Origin: Clostridium sp.
Lineage (GTDB): Bacteria; Bacillota; Clostridia; Clostridiales; Clostridiaceae
Assembly: GCA_012511315.1 (NCBI GenBank)
Contig: JAAZGI010000282.1
Location: 1 to 11,196 of the forward strand
DNA: 11,196 bases
Reading direction: 5' to 3'
The notes below the pieces were generated by a model, which saw nothing but the letters and a program-made list of their open reading frames with translations, was not told the DNA's origin and did not search any database. Of the stretch, positions 1 to 7,397 are shown in pieces. Each line of letters opens with the position of its first letter. Within the stretch, counting starts at the first letter, position 1. The translations under genes were made by a program, and so were the position numbers.

Positions 1-2
1 AT

Positions 3-65
3 CACGACCGAGATATCAACGCTAGCGTCAACATCTTGGCCGAGGGACTGAGACTAAAATCATGA
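3..65 (+). CDS. tnpB: TnpB RNA-guided nuclease, C-terminal fragment (5' end outside window)
   Basis: Reading from base 3 gives twenty codons and then TGA at 63-65. The peptide begins H-D-R-D-I-N-A-S and continues to N-I-L-A-E-G-L-R-L. This is the conserved end of TnpB: the R-D-x-N-A-S block carries the third RuvC catalytic aspartate, followed by the short NIL-EGLRL tail. TnpB is the transposon-encoded, omega-RNA-guided DNA nuclease ancestral to Cas12. Only the last 20 residues are visible, so whether the rest is intact cannot be judged. The tail itself shows no damage. Confidence 0.8.
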   Translation, partial: HDRDINASVNILAEGLRLKS

Positions 66-223
66 TCTTAGATAACAAGAACCGTAGGGACTACGGGGAT
101 AGCTTGGTAAATAAGAGACACCGCTGTGAGCATAGAATACGCCATCAAGTATGCTCTATTCCCAAGAAGCTCCCACTTCAAGCGTTAAAACCGTTAGGTT
201 TAGCTAAGTGGTGAGTAGTTCAC
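66..223 (+). ncRNA. Probable omega-RNA (reRNA) scaffold of the TnpB element
   Basis: TnpB guide RNAs are transcribed from the 3' end of tnpB through the element's right end, and the adjoining host DNA acts as the guide. Visible structure here includes CCGTAG-GGA-CTACGG (82-96) and GAGCATA (128-134) pairing with TATGCTC (150-156). A long terminal hairpin spans about 172-213: CCACTT with AAGTGG outside, then AGC with GCT, then AAACC-GTTA-GGTTT at the tip. The 5' boundary is unknown and probably lies inside tnpB. The predicted guide begins at 224 (ATACGTGGG...). The call rests on position and hairpins, not on a covariance-model match. Confidence 0.6.
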
Positions 224-297
224 ATACGTGGGTTTATGAGTTTCGAGTAAAAATGTAGGTAGTGGCTAATGGAACTCGCTATAAGAGGGTGAACAAC

Positions 298-326
298 TTG
301 TTAAGGATATGAATAAGACGTATAAT
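298..326 (+). promoter_or_regulatory. Predicted sigma-A-type promoter of the tup-moe-moa operon
   Basis: TTGTTA at 298-303 (four of six matches to TTGACA) is followed after 17 bp by a perfect TATAAT at 321-326. This gives a predicted start near 333 and a leader of about 64 nt before tupA. The -35 box lies in the odd-centred palindrome AACAA-C-TTGTT (292-302), a possible operator of unknown owner. The rest of 224-396 shows no gene. Its only other structure is a weak CGAGT/ACTCG pairing (244-248 with 274-278). Confidence 0.6.
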
Positions 327-396
327 TGTATTAATTACTACTGGATTTCGAATGATGAATCTGGGAGTAAAATATTAATATTTAGAGGGGTCTTAC

Positions 397-1296
397 ATGA
401 AGAAATTAAGTTCGATTTTATTAGCAGGTATTCTGTTAACCGCTTGCTCACCAGCAACACCAGGCACGACAACGGCGGCAGGAACAAGTACTGGTACAGG
501 TACAGTAACAACGACCACGACAGAACCAAACGAAACGGCTGGAGGCGAGGTCATTTTATCGACCACTACATCCACAAGGGATTCTGGTCTGCTTGATTTT
601 ATTCTGCCAAAGTTTGAAGAAGAAAAAGGGATTAAGGTTAAAGTGGTAGCCCTTGGTACCGGAGCTGCGATTGAATCGGCTAAGGCTGGTAATGCAGATG
701 TGTTAATGGTTCATGACAAAGCAAGAGAAGAAGCTTTTGTAGAAGAAGGCTTTGGTGTGGTTCGTCATGACTTGATGTACAATGATTTCCTTTTAGTTGG
801 CGATGAAGCTGTGAAAGAACAAGTTGGTGACGAGAAAAACATTGTAGAACTTTTAAAAATTATTGAAGAAAAGAAATTACCTTTCGTTTCTAGAGGTGAT
901 GACTCAGGTACCCATGGTTTTGAAAAAAGAACTTGGGCAACAGCTGATGTCACCTTACCAGAAGGCGAATCAGACTGGTATTTCTCAGTGGGTCAAGGTA
1001 TGGCAAATACACTTCAAGTGGCTGCTGAAAAACAAGGGTTTACCATAGCAGACCGTTCCACTTTTTTAGCCACTCAAGAGTCAACCAAATTAGTTGAGGT
1101 TTCAGAACCTTCCGAAGAGTTAGTGAACCAATATGGAATCATTGAATTAAACAAAGAAAAAGTAACAGTTCGAAATCCTGAAGGTGCAAAAGTCTTTATC
1201 GACTGGCTTTTATCAGAGCAAGCGGCCGAGTTAATCAAAGAATTTGGCAAGGCTGAGTATGGCCAACAATTGTTCTTCCCAGGCACTTTTAAATAA
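397..1296 (+). CDS. tupA: TupA, tungstate-binding lipoprotein of an ABC transporter
   Basis: TupA captures tungstate outside the membrane and hands it to TupB/TupC. The 299-residue protein starts with a lipoprotein signal: MKK, a hydrophobic stretch, then a lipobox L-T-A-C with the lipidated Cys at residue 17. A Thr/Gly-rich tether covers about 22-50. The mature domain opens with the TTTS oxyanion-binding motif (56-59), diagnostic of the TupA/WtpA-like PBP family. It also has A-L-G-T-G-A (85-90), the S-R-G-D-D-S-G-T-H block (165-173) whose Arg is expected to contact the anion, and G-Q-G-M (199-202). The start has GAGGGG at 385-390, six bases before the ATG. The gene heads the transporter operon. 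TTTS and the context favour tungstate over molybdate, although specificity is inferred. A phosphate or sulfate binding protein is unlikely. Confidence 0.93.
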   Translation: MKKLSSILLAGILLTACSPATPGTTTAAGTSTGTGTVTTTTTEPNETAGGEVILSTTTSTRDSGLLDFILPKFEEEKGIKVKVVALGTGAAIESAKAGNADVLMVHDKAREEAFVEEGFGVVRHDLMYNDFLLVGDEAVKEQVGDEKNIVELLKIIEEKKLPFVSRGDDSGTHGFEKRTWATADVTLPEGESDWYFSVGQGMANTLQVAAEKQGFTIADRSTFLATQESTKLVEVSEPSEELVNQYGIIELNKEKVTVRNPEGAKVFIDWLLSEQAAELIKEFGKAEYGQQLFFPGTFK

Positions 1297-1328
1297 GGAT
1301 CAAAGAGATTAATGGAATAAAAAAGCTT

Positions 1329-1389
1329 TACCACTTCTTAACTTTTCAATGATTAAATAAATGTAAGAAGTGGTATGAGTCTTTTATTT
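1329..1389 (+). terminator. Hairpin between tupA and tupB, possible partial terminator or mRNA-end stabiliser
   Basis: TACCACTTCTTA (1329-1340) is perfectly complementary to TAAGAAGTGGTA (1364-1375), a 12-bp stem with a 23-nt A/T-rich loop. TGAG and then the T-rich TCTTTTATTT (1380-1389) follow. The gap from 1297 to 1424 has no gene, and tupB has its own strong ribosome site. A leaky terminator or processing hairpin after the binding-protein gene is common in ABC operons and would give more TupA than TupBC. The T tract is interrupted, so full termination is doubtful. Confidence 0.55.
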
Positions 1390-1424
1390 GGCAACAGTCA
1401 ACGTTTAAAAGGAGATCTATCAAC

Positions 1425-2123
1425 ATGACTTCAATTTTAGATGGAATCCGGGAAGCGGTTGATCTCATCCTGAACTGGAATCCTGAAATAGCTGGAATTG
1501 CCGGTCTTTCCTTAATGGTATCTGGCGTGGCAACGATTCTAGCTGCCTTGATCATGATTCCCTTAGCATTGTTAATTTACCTAAAAGGCGGGTGGCTGCG
1601 GGAATTTACCACCCGATTATCCTATATCTTAATGGGTGTTCCTTCCGTCATCGTAGGCTTATTGGTGGTGCTGGTTATTTCTGGCAATGGTCCACTAGGC
1701 TTTTTGCGCTTAATGTACACGCCGCGGGCCATGATTATCGCTCAATTTTTTTTGATTTTGCCAGTGGTCAGCGCTTTGACCATGACGATTATTCGTCGAG
1801 ATGGCCGGGATATTTTAAGACTCGGCCGAACATCAGGCGCTTCCAATGCTCAAATGATTGCTCTATTAGTCCGAGAGATGACTCCTGAAATGACCGCCAC
1901 GGTTATGACAGCATTTTCTAGAGCCATCGCTGAGGTAGGGACCGTCATGATTGTGGGAGGGAATATTCAGCATAGTACTCGGGTTATGACGACGGCTATT
2001 TCTATGTATACTTCCATGGGCAATCAAAGTATTTCCATTGCCTTGGGAATTATTCTTTTTGCCATTACTTTAATAATTAATCTGATCGTAATGTTTATCC
2101 AAGGGGATCGTCAATGGAAATAA
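1425..2123 (+). CDS. tupB: TupB, tungstate ABC transporter permease
   Basis: This is the membrane channel subunit, expected to work as a dimer with TupA outside and TupC inside. The 232-residue sequence has about five hydrophobic segments (roughly 28-52, 66-87, 102-123, 168-180 and 203-226). The cytoplasmic EAA-type coupling loop runs from G-A-S-N-A-Q near 138 to F-S-R-A-I-A-E-V-G near 164-172. Length and arrangement fit the TupB branch of molybdate/tungstate-type permeases. AAAGGAG about nine bases upstream supports the ATG. The 3' end overlaps tupC by 10 bp, indicating translational coupling. No damage is visible. Confidence 0.92.
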   Translation: MTSILDGIREAVDLILNWNPEIAGIAGLSLMVSGVATILAALIMIPLALLIYLKGGWLREFTTRLSYILMGVPSVIVGLLVVLVISGNGPLGFLRLMYTPRAMIIAQFFLILPVVSALTMTIIRRDGRDILRLGRTSGASNAQMIALLVREMTPEMTATVMTAFSRAIAEVGTVMIVGGNIQHSTRVMTTAISMYTSMGNQSISIALGIILFAITLIINLIVMFIQGDRQWK

Positions 2124-2755
2124 AAATTGAACAACTAGTAAAAAGACATGGTCCTCGTGAGATTTTAAATATTCCGGAGTACCACTTTTGTGGCAATGCA
2201 ATCCATCAGATTTCTGGTAGTAACGGAGCTGGAAAGACTACTTTGTTTGAAATTCTCAGCTTGTTAGATGATGAGTATCAAGGCTCAGTTTTCTTTGCGG
2301 GAAGTAACATTAAAAAGCTGGCCAAAGATGGAACCCTTGTTACTCAGGTTTTTCAGAAACCGGTGATGTTAAATCGAACAGCCCGTGAGAACCTAATGTA
2401 TCCCCTCAAACTTAAAAAAGTACCTCAAGGGGTTATTGAGGAGAGATTAAAGTTTTACTTGGATTATTTACCCTTAGGTTTTTTATTAGATCAAAAAGCC
2501 ACCCATTTAAGCATGGGAGAGGCTCAAAAGGTATCCTTAATCCGCGGTTTGCTTATGAACACACCTATCCTTTTGCTCGACGAACCCTTTTCTGCCATGG
2601 ATCGAACATCGCGAGACGACTCAATCAAGATGCTTTTAGAACATCAAAAGCTGAATCAAACAACCATCCTATTAATTTCACATCGGGAGCTGGAACACCC
2701 GACAATGAAACAGAATTACCTAGAAGGAGGTAGACTCCATCATGAAATTTCTTAA
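2114..2755 (+). CDS. tupC: TupC, tungstate ABC transporter ATP-binding protein
   Basis: This is the cytoplasmic ATPase driving tungstate import. In the 213-residue protein I see Walker A G-S-N-G-A-G-K-T-T (35-43), the Q-loop Gln near 81, a signature L-S-M-G-E-A-Q (132-138) with Met in place of the usual Gly, Walker B I-L-L-L-D-E-P (152-158) and the switch His at 190. It is a compact ATPase without the C-terminal TOBE/regulatory domain found in ModC-type proteins, as expected for TupC. The start lies inside tupB with AAGGGGA upstream. The 3' end overlaps moeA by 14 bp and contains moeA's ribosome site, which ties uptake to cofactor synthesis. Confidence 0.92.
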   Translation: MEIKIEQLVKRHGPREILNIPEYHFCGNAIHQISGSNGAGKTTLFEILSLLDDEYQGSVFFAGSNIKKLAKDGTLVTQVFQKPVMLNRTARENLMYPLKLKKVPQGVIEERLKFYLDYLPLGFLLDQKATHLSMGEAQKVSLIRGLLMNTPILLLDEPFSAMDRTSRDDSIKMLLEHQKLNQTTILLISHRELEHPTMKQNYLEGGRLHHEIS

Positions 2756-3959
2756 AACAGTAAGTTTGGATCAAGCCATTGACTTAATGGATAAAAATAC
2801 CAGTTTACACCAAGGCAATGAAATGGTACCCATTGTTGAAGCTTTGGGCCGATATTTGTTTTCAGACATTCTCTCAGACGAGGATGTTCCTTATTACAAT
2901 CGATCCACCGTGGATGGATATGCGGTGGTATCGCAAGCTACTCAGGGAGCATCGGATAGTATCCCTGTCACCCTTAAATTAAAGGGCGCCTTGGATATAG
3001 GAACTATGACCGATGAAAAAATAACGCCAGAAGATACCATGTATATTCCAACCGGTGGTATGGTACCCGATGGAGCTGATGCCATGGTAATGATTGAAGA
3101 TGCTCAACTATTGGATGATTTAGTTTTAATTCAAAAACCGGCTTCCGCGGGATTAAACCTAGTTAAAACTGGGGAGGATGTAAAAAAAGGGGAAACAGTT
3201 TTATTTCGGGGACATCGCTTAAAACCTCAAGATTTAGGTGCCCTAGCCCAGTTAAATCACTTGGAAGTATCCGTTCTTGAAAAACCCCGGGTATTTATCA
3301 TTTCAACGGGAGATGAATTTGCCGGACCTTTAGACGAGCTCACTGATGGAAAAATCCGAGATGTTAATACCTATGCCATCTCTGCTTTGGCGGATGAAGC
3401 GGGCTTTTTAGTTTCGGGAACAATGCTAGTACCTGACGATTTAGAGGAAATTAAAGCCGCCATTGACGAAGGACTTAAAGACTCAGATTTAGTTCTTTTA
3501 TCCGGAGGTAGTTCAGCTGGTGATCGAGACTTTACAAAAAAAGCAATAGAAGGTTTAGGTGGGAAGGTTCTTTTTCATGGCATCCGGATTAAACCAGGTA
3601 AACCAACCATTGGGGCGTCCATTGATGGCGTGCCAGTGATTGGCCTACCTGGTCATCCAGTCTCTGCCATGATGATTTTTAAAACCCTTGTCATGGAATA
3701 CTTTCAGAAATCAACGGGCTGCTCCGTGCCAAAATCACTGATTAAGGCGAAAACTCAAGTCAACTTTCCCTCAGTCGCTGGGCGACTAACTTGTCAGTTT
3801 TTAACGCTAACCGAAACAAAAGATGAGATATTATGCAAGCCTTATTATTCAAATTCAGCCCTTGTGAGTCAATTAACTCAAGCCCAAGGCTATGCCATGA
3901 TTGCTGAAGAAGAAGAGGGTGTGGATGAAGGAACCGTATTGGATGTGATTTTATTATGA
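2742..3959 (+). CDS. moeA: MoeA, molybdopterin molybdenum/tungsten transferase
   Basis: MoeA inserts molybdate or tungstate into adenylylated molybdopterin, giving Moco or Wco. The 405-residue length is normal for bacterial MoeA. Visible motifs are N-terminal D-G-Y-A-V (58-62), P-T-G-G-M-V-P-D-G-A-D-A (103-114), G-E-D-V near 144, S-T-G-D-E (188-192), D-V-N (207-209), the active-site loop S-G-G-S-S-A-G-D-R-D-F (254-264), K-P-G-K-P-T (284-289) and L-P-G-H-P-V-S (302-308). An ideal AGAAGGAGGT (2722-2731) lies ten bases before the ATG, inside the end of tupC. The stop overlaps the next gene's ATG (ATGA). It looks fully functional and is the only intact MoeA here. Confidence 0.94.
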   Translation: MKFLKTVSLDQAIDLMDKNTSLHQGNEMVPIVEALGRYLFSDILSDEDVPYYNRSTVDGYAVVSQATQGASDSIPVTLKLKGALDIGTMTDEKITPEDTMYIPTGGMVPDGADAMVMIEDAQLLDDLVLIQKPASAGLNLVKTGEDVKKGETVLFRGHRLKPQDLGALAQLNHLEVSVLEKPRVFIISTGDEFAGPLDELTDGKIRDVNTYAISALADEAGFLVSGTMLVPDDLEEIKAAIDEGLKDSDLVLLSGGSSAGDRDFTKKAIEGLGGKVLFHGIRIKPGKPTIGASIDGVPVIGLPGHPVSAMMIFKTLVMEYFQKSTGCSVPKSLIKAKTQVNFPSVAGRLTCQFLTLTETKDEILCKPYYSNSALVSQLTQAQGYAMIAEEEEGVDEGTVLDVILL

Positions 3960-5836
3960 TTAAAGAAAATCGATATATAGGAAATACCAAGGAAGATGAA
4001 GCCAGACGCATTTACCTGGAATCCCTAGACTTAAAGCCAAGTGTAGAGGATATTCCAGTTCAAGACAGTTTGGGTAGGATTACGGCTCAAGCGGTGGAAG
4101 CTTTATTATCTTCACCGTCTTTTAACTGCGCTGCCATGGACGGAATTGCCGTTGTCACCAAGGCGACGTTATTAGCTCGTCCCCAAGAGCCGGTTTTTCT
4201 AGAAGAAGGCAAAGATTTTGTCTATGTTAATACAGGCAACCCAGTGGATGAGCCTTATGATGCCGTTATTATGAAAGAAGATGTCATGGTTGAAGCCAAT
4301 GGCCTCTTGATTCATCAACCAGCTATTACCTGGCAACATATTCGTCCCATTGGGGAAGATATCGTGGCCACCGAAATGATCCTGCCTCGAGGTCATAAAA
4401 TTCGACCCTTTGATTTAGGCTCTGTGATTGCCGGTGGGGTAAGTCAAGTGACTGTGTTTAAAAAGCCCATCGTAACCATTATCCCAACAGGTTCAGAGTT
4501 AGTGGAAACACCAGAAGAAATCAGAAAAGGTCACATACCAGACTCAAATTCTTGGATGATGGCAGCTCTGGTCGAAGAAGCTGGTGGAATTGCTAAGCGT
4601 TATCCACCCTGTGATGATGACTTTGAAATCATAAAAAAAGCCATTGCCAAAGCGGCTCAAGAGTCCGATTTAGTGTTAGTTGGGGCTTGATCTTCAGCAG
4701 GAACCAAGGATTTTACAGCCAAAGCCGTTCGAGAGCTGGGGGAAGTGGTGGTTCACGGCATTGCCATTAAGCCAGGCAAACCTTCAATTCTAGGAAAAAT
4801 TAATCAAACACCCGTCATTGGGGTACCTGGGTATCCTGTATCCAGTTATATTAGTTTTCAAGAGTTTGCAGCGCCAATTTTAGACTACTTATCGGGACAT
4901 AAAAGCCAAGATATTTGGGTTGAAGCCATTTTAAACGCTGATATTCACTCCTCATTAAAAAATAAGGAGTATGTGCGCTTGAGTCTCCACTTTGAGGAAG
5001 GAGCTTATCGGGCCACTCCCGCTAAAAGTGGTGCTGGGGTCTCAATGAGCTTAGTGCGGTCCGATGGAATTGGGATTATTGAGCAAAAGGATGAGGGCTT
5101 AGCTCGTGGCGAAACAATTAAAGTTCGTTTGTTAAGGCCCTTAGATGAAGTTCATGCTCGTTTAACCATTACCGGCTCCCATGATATTGCCATCGATATT
5201 TTAGGTAACATGATGCCTATTAACTCAACCCACGTAGGCTCCATGGGTGGGGTACTGGCTATGCGTAATAAAGAAGCGCTTCTAGCGCCCATTCATATTT
5301 TAGATGAGACCGATGGTAGCTATAATCTCCATATCTTGAAAAAATATTTCCCCAATCAAAGCCATGTTATTATACGTGGACCAGGACGGATCCAAGGCTT
5401 AATGGTGAAAAAAGGAAATCCGGCAAATATTCAAAGGATTCAAGATCTAACAAGAGATGATGTTATTTTTATGAACCGGCAACGGGGCTCAGGAACTCGA
5501 ATCTTTGTTGATCACCTACTAAAAGGTGAAGGGATTGATCCAACCACCATCAATGGCTATGAGCGAGAAGCTACAACTCACACTACGGTGGCAGCAGCTG
5601 TGGCCGAAGGTAATGCAACGGCAGGCGCTGGCGTTCTTTCAGCTGCCCTAGCCTTGGATCTGGATTTTATACCACTGGGACAGGAACACTACGATTTCTT
5701 AGTGGCTCGAGAAAACTTAGAAGACCCTCGAGTCCAAACCTTTATAAACAACCTGACATCAGAGGAATTCAGTGATAAGCTCACCAAGCGTGGCGGATAT
5801 CTTTTGGAGGACCTTGGTACCATATTGGAGAATTAG
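3956..5836 (+). pseudogene. Second MoeA fused to a periplasmic-binding-protein-like domain, interrupted by one in-frame TGA
   Basis: This one frame encodes 626 positions and is broken only by TGA at codon 245 (4688-4690). Residues 1-244 carry the MoeA N-terminal and central parts: M-D-G-I-A-V (61-66), G-E-D near 133-135, P-T-G-S-E-L (177-182) and D-S-N (196-198). After the TGA come S-S-A-G-T-K-D-F (246-253), K-P-G-K-P-S (272-277), G-V-P-G-Y-P-V-S (289-296) and the MoeA C-terminal domain. From about 400 to 620 there is a PBP-like domain of the type often fused to archaeal and clostridial MoeA, with S-H-D near 408 and R-Q-R-G-S-G-T-R (508-515). As read, the products would be a 244-residue fragment (3956-4690) and possibly a reinitiated C-terminal piece (GTG at 4745 to 5836). 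The frame stays clean for about 1.1 kb after the TGA, so a recent point mutation, a base-call error or readthrough all fit. Start: ATGA overlap with moeA. Confidence 0.8.
4688..4690 (+). other. In-frame TGA in the active-site loop of the second MoeA
   Basis: The frame reads L-V-L-V-G-A, TGA, S-S-A-G-T-K-D-F. The intact upstream MoeA has S-G-G-S-S-A-G-D-R-D-F at this place, so the stop sits on the second Gly of the loop. One base change, GGA to TGA at 4688, explains it. moeA (3957-3959) and the tnpB fragment (63-65) end in TGA, so TGA is a normal stop here. Confidence 0.85.
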
Positions 5837-5837
5837 T

Positions 5838-6788
5838 ATGCTCATAGATCAATTTGACCGAACATTAAATTATTTAAGATTATCCGTAACGGATCAGTGT
5901 AACTTGCGCTGCACCTATTGTATGCCGGAAAAGGGGATTCCTTTGATACGACCGGAAGAAATCATGACCAAGGAGGAGATCCTTGCGATAGCCCAAGCTT
6001 TCGTTGATCTAGGTGTCACTAAAATACGACTCACTGGTGGCGAGCCGACGCTCAGGGGCGATCTTGCGGAGATTATAGAAGCTTTAAAAGAGATGGGGGT
6101 AGAGGAGATTGCCTTAACCACCAATGGGATTCTTTTAGAAGACTTAGCTGCAACCTATAAGGCAGCCGGACTAGATCGAGTCAACATTAGTTTGGATACC
6201 TTAAACCCTGATAAATTTGCTAAGATCACCCGAGGCGGCGATCTTAGCAGAGTATTTAAAGGAATTGAGAAAGCACTGGAAGTGGGACTGGACCCCATTA
6301 AAATCAATGTGGTTTTAATGCGCGGCTTTAATGATGATGAAATCGATCAACTGATCGACCAAACCAAGGATCCACGAATTCATGTCCGTTTTATTGAATT
6401 AATGCCCATGGGACCGGTCATGGATAATAAAGCGGGCTTTATGCCGGTATCTGAAGTCATCGCCAGCTATCCTGACTTGATTGAACAAATTAGTGATGAC
6501 CACTCCGTTGCTAGGCGCTTTAAGCGGCCTGGATATGGAGGAACCGTTGGATTTATAAACCCAGTCAGCTGTAATTTTTGTGCTGATTGCAATCGGATTC
6601 GAGTGTCAGCCTCTGGCAACTTAAGACTGTGTCTTCACTCTGGAGAAATTGGCAATTTAAAGCCCTTTGTATCAGAACCCAATCTTTTAAAAGCAAAAAT
6701 TAAAGAATGGGTAGCTTTAAAACCAAAATCACACCGCTTGGATGTAAAAAGTGAAGCTGGAACCAACATGAATGAAATTGGAGGCTAA
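5838..6788 (+). CDS. moaA: MoaA, GTP 3',8-cyclase (radical SAM)
   Basis: MoaA performs the first step of pterin cofactor synthesis: radical SAM cyclisation of GTP to 3',8-cyclo-7,8-dihydro-GTP, the substrate of MoaC. The chosen ATG at 5838 gives 316 residues, with TTGGAG seven bases upstream, one base after the preceding stop. An upstream in-frame extension would overlap the previous gene and has no family similarity. Motifs are the radical SAM cluster C-N-L-R-C-T-Y-C (Cys 21, 25, 28), the SAM-binding T-G-G-E-P (66-70), a second [4Fe-4S] site C-x2-C-x13-C (Cys 248, 251, 265) and the essential C-terminal Gly-Gly (315-316). An additional Cys at 245 precedes the second cluster. It appears intact. 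Confidence 0.95.
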   Translation: MLIDQFDRTLNYLRLSVTDQCNLRCTYCMPEKGIPLIRPEEIMTKEEILAIAQAFVDLGVTKIRLTGGEPTLRGDLAEIIEALKEMGVEEIALTTNGILLEDLAATYKAAGLDRVNISLDTLNPDKFAKITRGGDLSRVFKGIEKALEVGLDPIKINVVLMRGFNDDEIDQLIDQTKDPRIHVRFIELMPMGPVMDNKAGFMPVSEVIASYPDLIEQISDDHSVARRFKRPGYGGTVGFINPVSCNFCADCNRIRVSASGNLRLCLHSGEIGNLKPFVSEPNLLKAKIKEWVALKPKSHRLDVKSEAGTNMNEIGG

Positions 6789-6790
6789 TG

Positions 6791-7270
6791 ATGGAATTTA
6801 CTCACTTAAATGAAGAAGGACGTGGACACATGGTTAACTTGGCTGAAAAGCCAGATACCAAGAGAAAAGCACAAGCCAAAGGAACCATCCATTTGCAAAA
6901 GACAACACTGGCTAAGATCCAGGAAGGGAAAATTTCAAAAGGCGATGTGTTAGCCATAGCCCAAGTAGCTGGAATTATGGCTGCTAAAAAAACACCTGAA
7001 ATTATTCCCCTATGCCATAACATCCTTTTGCGTGGGGTTGATTTGACCTTTGAAGTATCTGACTCAGGTATTACAGCCATCGCTACCATCCACACCCAAG
7101 GACCTACTGGAGCCGAAATGGAAGCTTTAACTGCGGTATCAGCTGCTCTTTTAACTATTTACGATATGTGTAAGGTCATTGATAAGACCATGGAAATCAC
7201 AGATATTATGCTGCTGGAAAAGTCTGGTGGCAAATCTGGTGATTTTAAACGCGAGCATACGAAGAGTTAA
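6791..7270 (+). CDS. moaC: MoaC, cyclic pyranopterin monophosphate synthase
   Basis: MoaC converts the MoaA product to cyclic pyranopterin monophosphate. The 159-residue length is normal. Family blocks are M-V-N-L-A-E-K-P (starting near 14), K-T-P-E-I-I-P-L-C-H (near 66-75), G-A-E-M-E-A-L-T-A-V (near 107-116), Y-D-M-C-K (near 124-128) with the catalytic Asp and Lys, and L-E-K-S-G-G-K-S-G near the end. Two ATGs are adjacent (6788 and 6791). TTGGAGG at 6778-6784 is three bases from the first and six from the second, so I prefer 6791, although 6788 (TAATG overlap with moaA) is possible. An 18-bp tandem repeat starts 14 bp after the stop. Confidence 0.94.
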   Translation: MEFTHLNEEGRGHMVNLAEKPDTKRKAQAKGTIHLQKTTLAKIQEGKISKGDVLAIAQVAGIMAAKKTPEIIPLCHNILLRGVDLTFEVSDSGITAIATIHTQGPTGAEMEALTAVSAALLTIYDMCKVIDKTMEITDIMLLEKSGGKSGDFKREHTKS

Positions 7271-7284
7271 GTTTACTAAAAAAA

Positions 7285-7392
7285 GCTAAAGACAATGCAA
7301 AAGCTAAAGACAATGCAAAGGCTAAAGACAATGCAAAGGCTAAAGACAATACAAAAACTGCCGACAATAAAAAAACTAAAGAAAATATAAGC
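7285..7392 (+). repeat. 18-bp tandem repeat, six copies decaying toward the 3' side
   Basis: The unit is GCTAAAGACAATGCAAAA. Copies start at 7285, 7303, 7321, 7339, 7357 and 7375. The first three differ only at the last base, the fourth adds one change, and the last two match the first at 12 of 18. Every copy has the same phase, and one frame (-1 relative to moaC) is open throughout, reading A-K-D-N-A-K per unit until TAA at 7396-7398. That frame has no start codon before the repeats and an upstream stop at 7246, so it is not a separate gene as it stands. The strand is strongly purine-rich. Confidence 0.9.
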
Positions 7393-7397
7393 ATTTA

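Larger units (their letters stand above)
1..223 (+). mobile_element. Right end of an IS200/IS605-family (TnpB-carrying) insertion sequence, left part outside window
   Basis: The stretch holds the last codons of a TnpB gene followed by about 158 non-coding bases with several hairpins. The last is CCACTT (173-178) pairing with AAGTGG, and the element ends in GTAGTTCAC at 215-223. A subterminal hairpin followed by a TTCAC-like end is typical of the right end of IS605/IS1341-type elements. These have no terminal inverted repeats and make no target duplication, so the exact boundary at 223 is an inference from the ending motif. The left end, any tnpA, and most of tnpB lie upstream. Confidence 0.75.

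Noticed and set aside
298..315. Rex site at the tup promoter
   Set aside because: TTGTTAA at 298-304 is only a half-site; the matching TTAACAA half is absent.
224..396. Moco/Wco riboswitch before tupA
   Set aside because: I could not lay out the conserved multi-stem architecture. Only weak pairings are present.
309..596. 95-codon open frame overlapping the tupA start
   Set aside because: It runs through the tupA promoter leader and signal region in another frame, has no ribosome site and resembles no family.
4688..4740. Selenocysteine insertion or UGA-to-Gly code change at the MoeA TGA
   Set aside because: No convincing SECIS hairpin is visible and Sec for Gly has no precedent I know of. 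TGA ends moeA and tnpB, so the code is standard. Kept only as a test within the TGA finding.
5772..5837. Upstream extension of moaA
   Set aside because: The extra 22 codons lie inside the preceding gene in another frame. The ATG at 5838 has a proper ribosome site and gives the typical MoaA N-terminus.
7239..7284. Programmed -1 frameshift joining moaC to the A-K-D-N repeat frame
   Set aside because: The T-TTT-AAA stretch near 7243 would slip into a TAA at 7246 in the -1 frame, and no slippery heptamer lies between 7249 and the moaC stop. The A run at 7278-7284 comes after the stop.
7285..7392. CRISPR array
   Set aside because: Units are contiguous 18-bp copies without unique spacers, so this is a simple tandem repeat.
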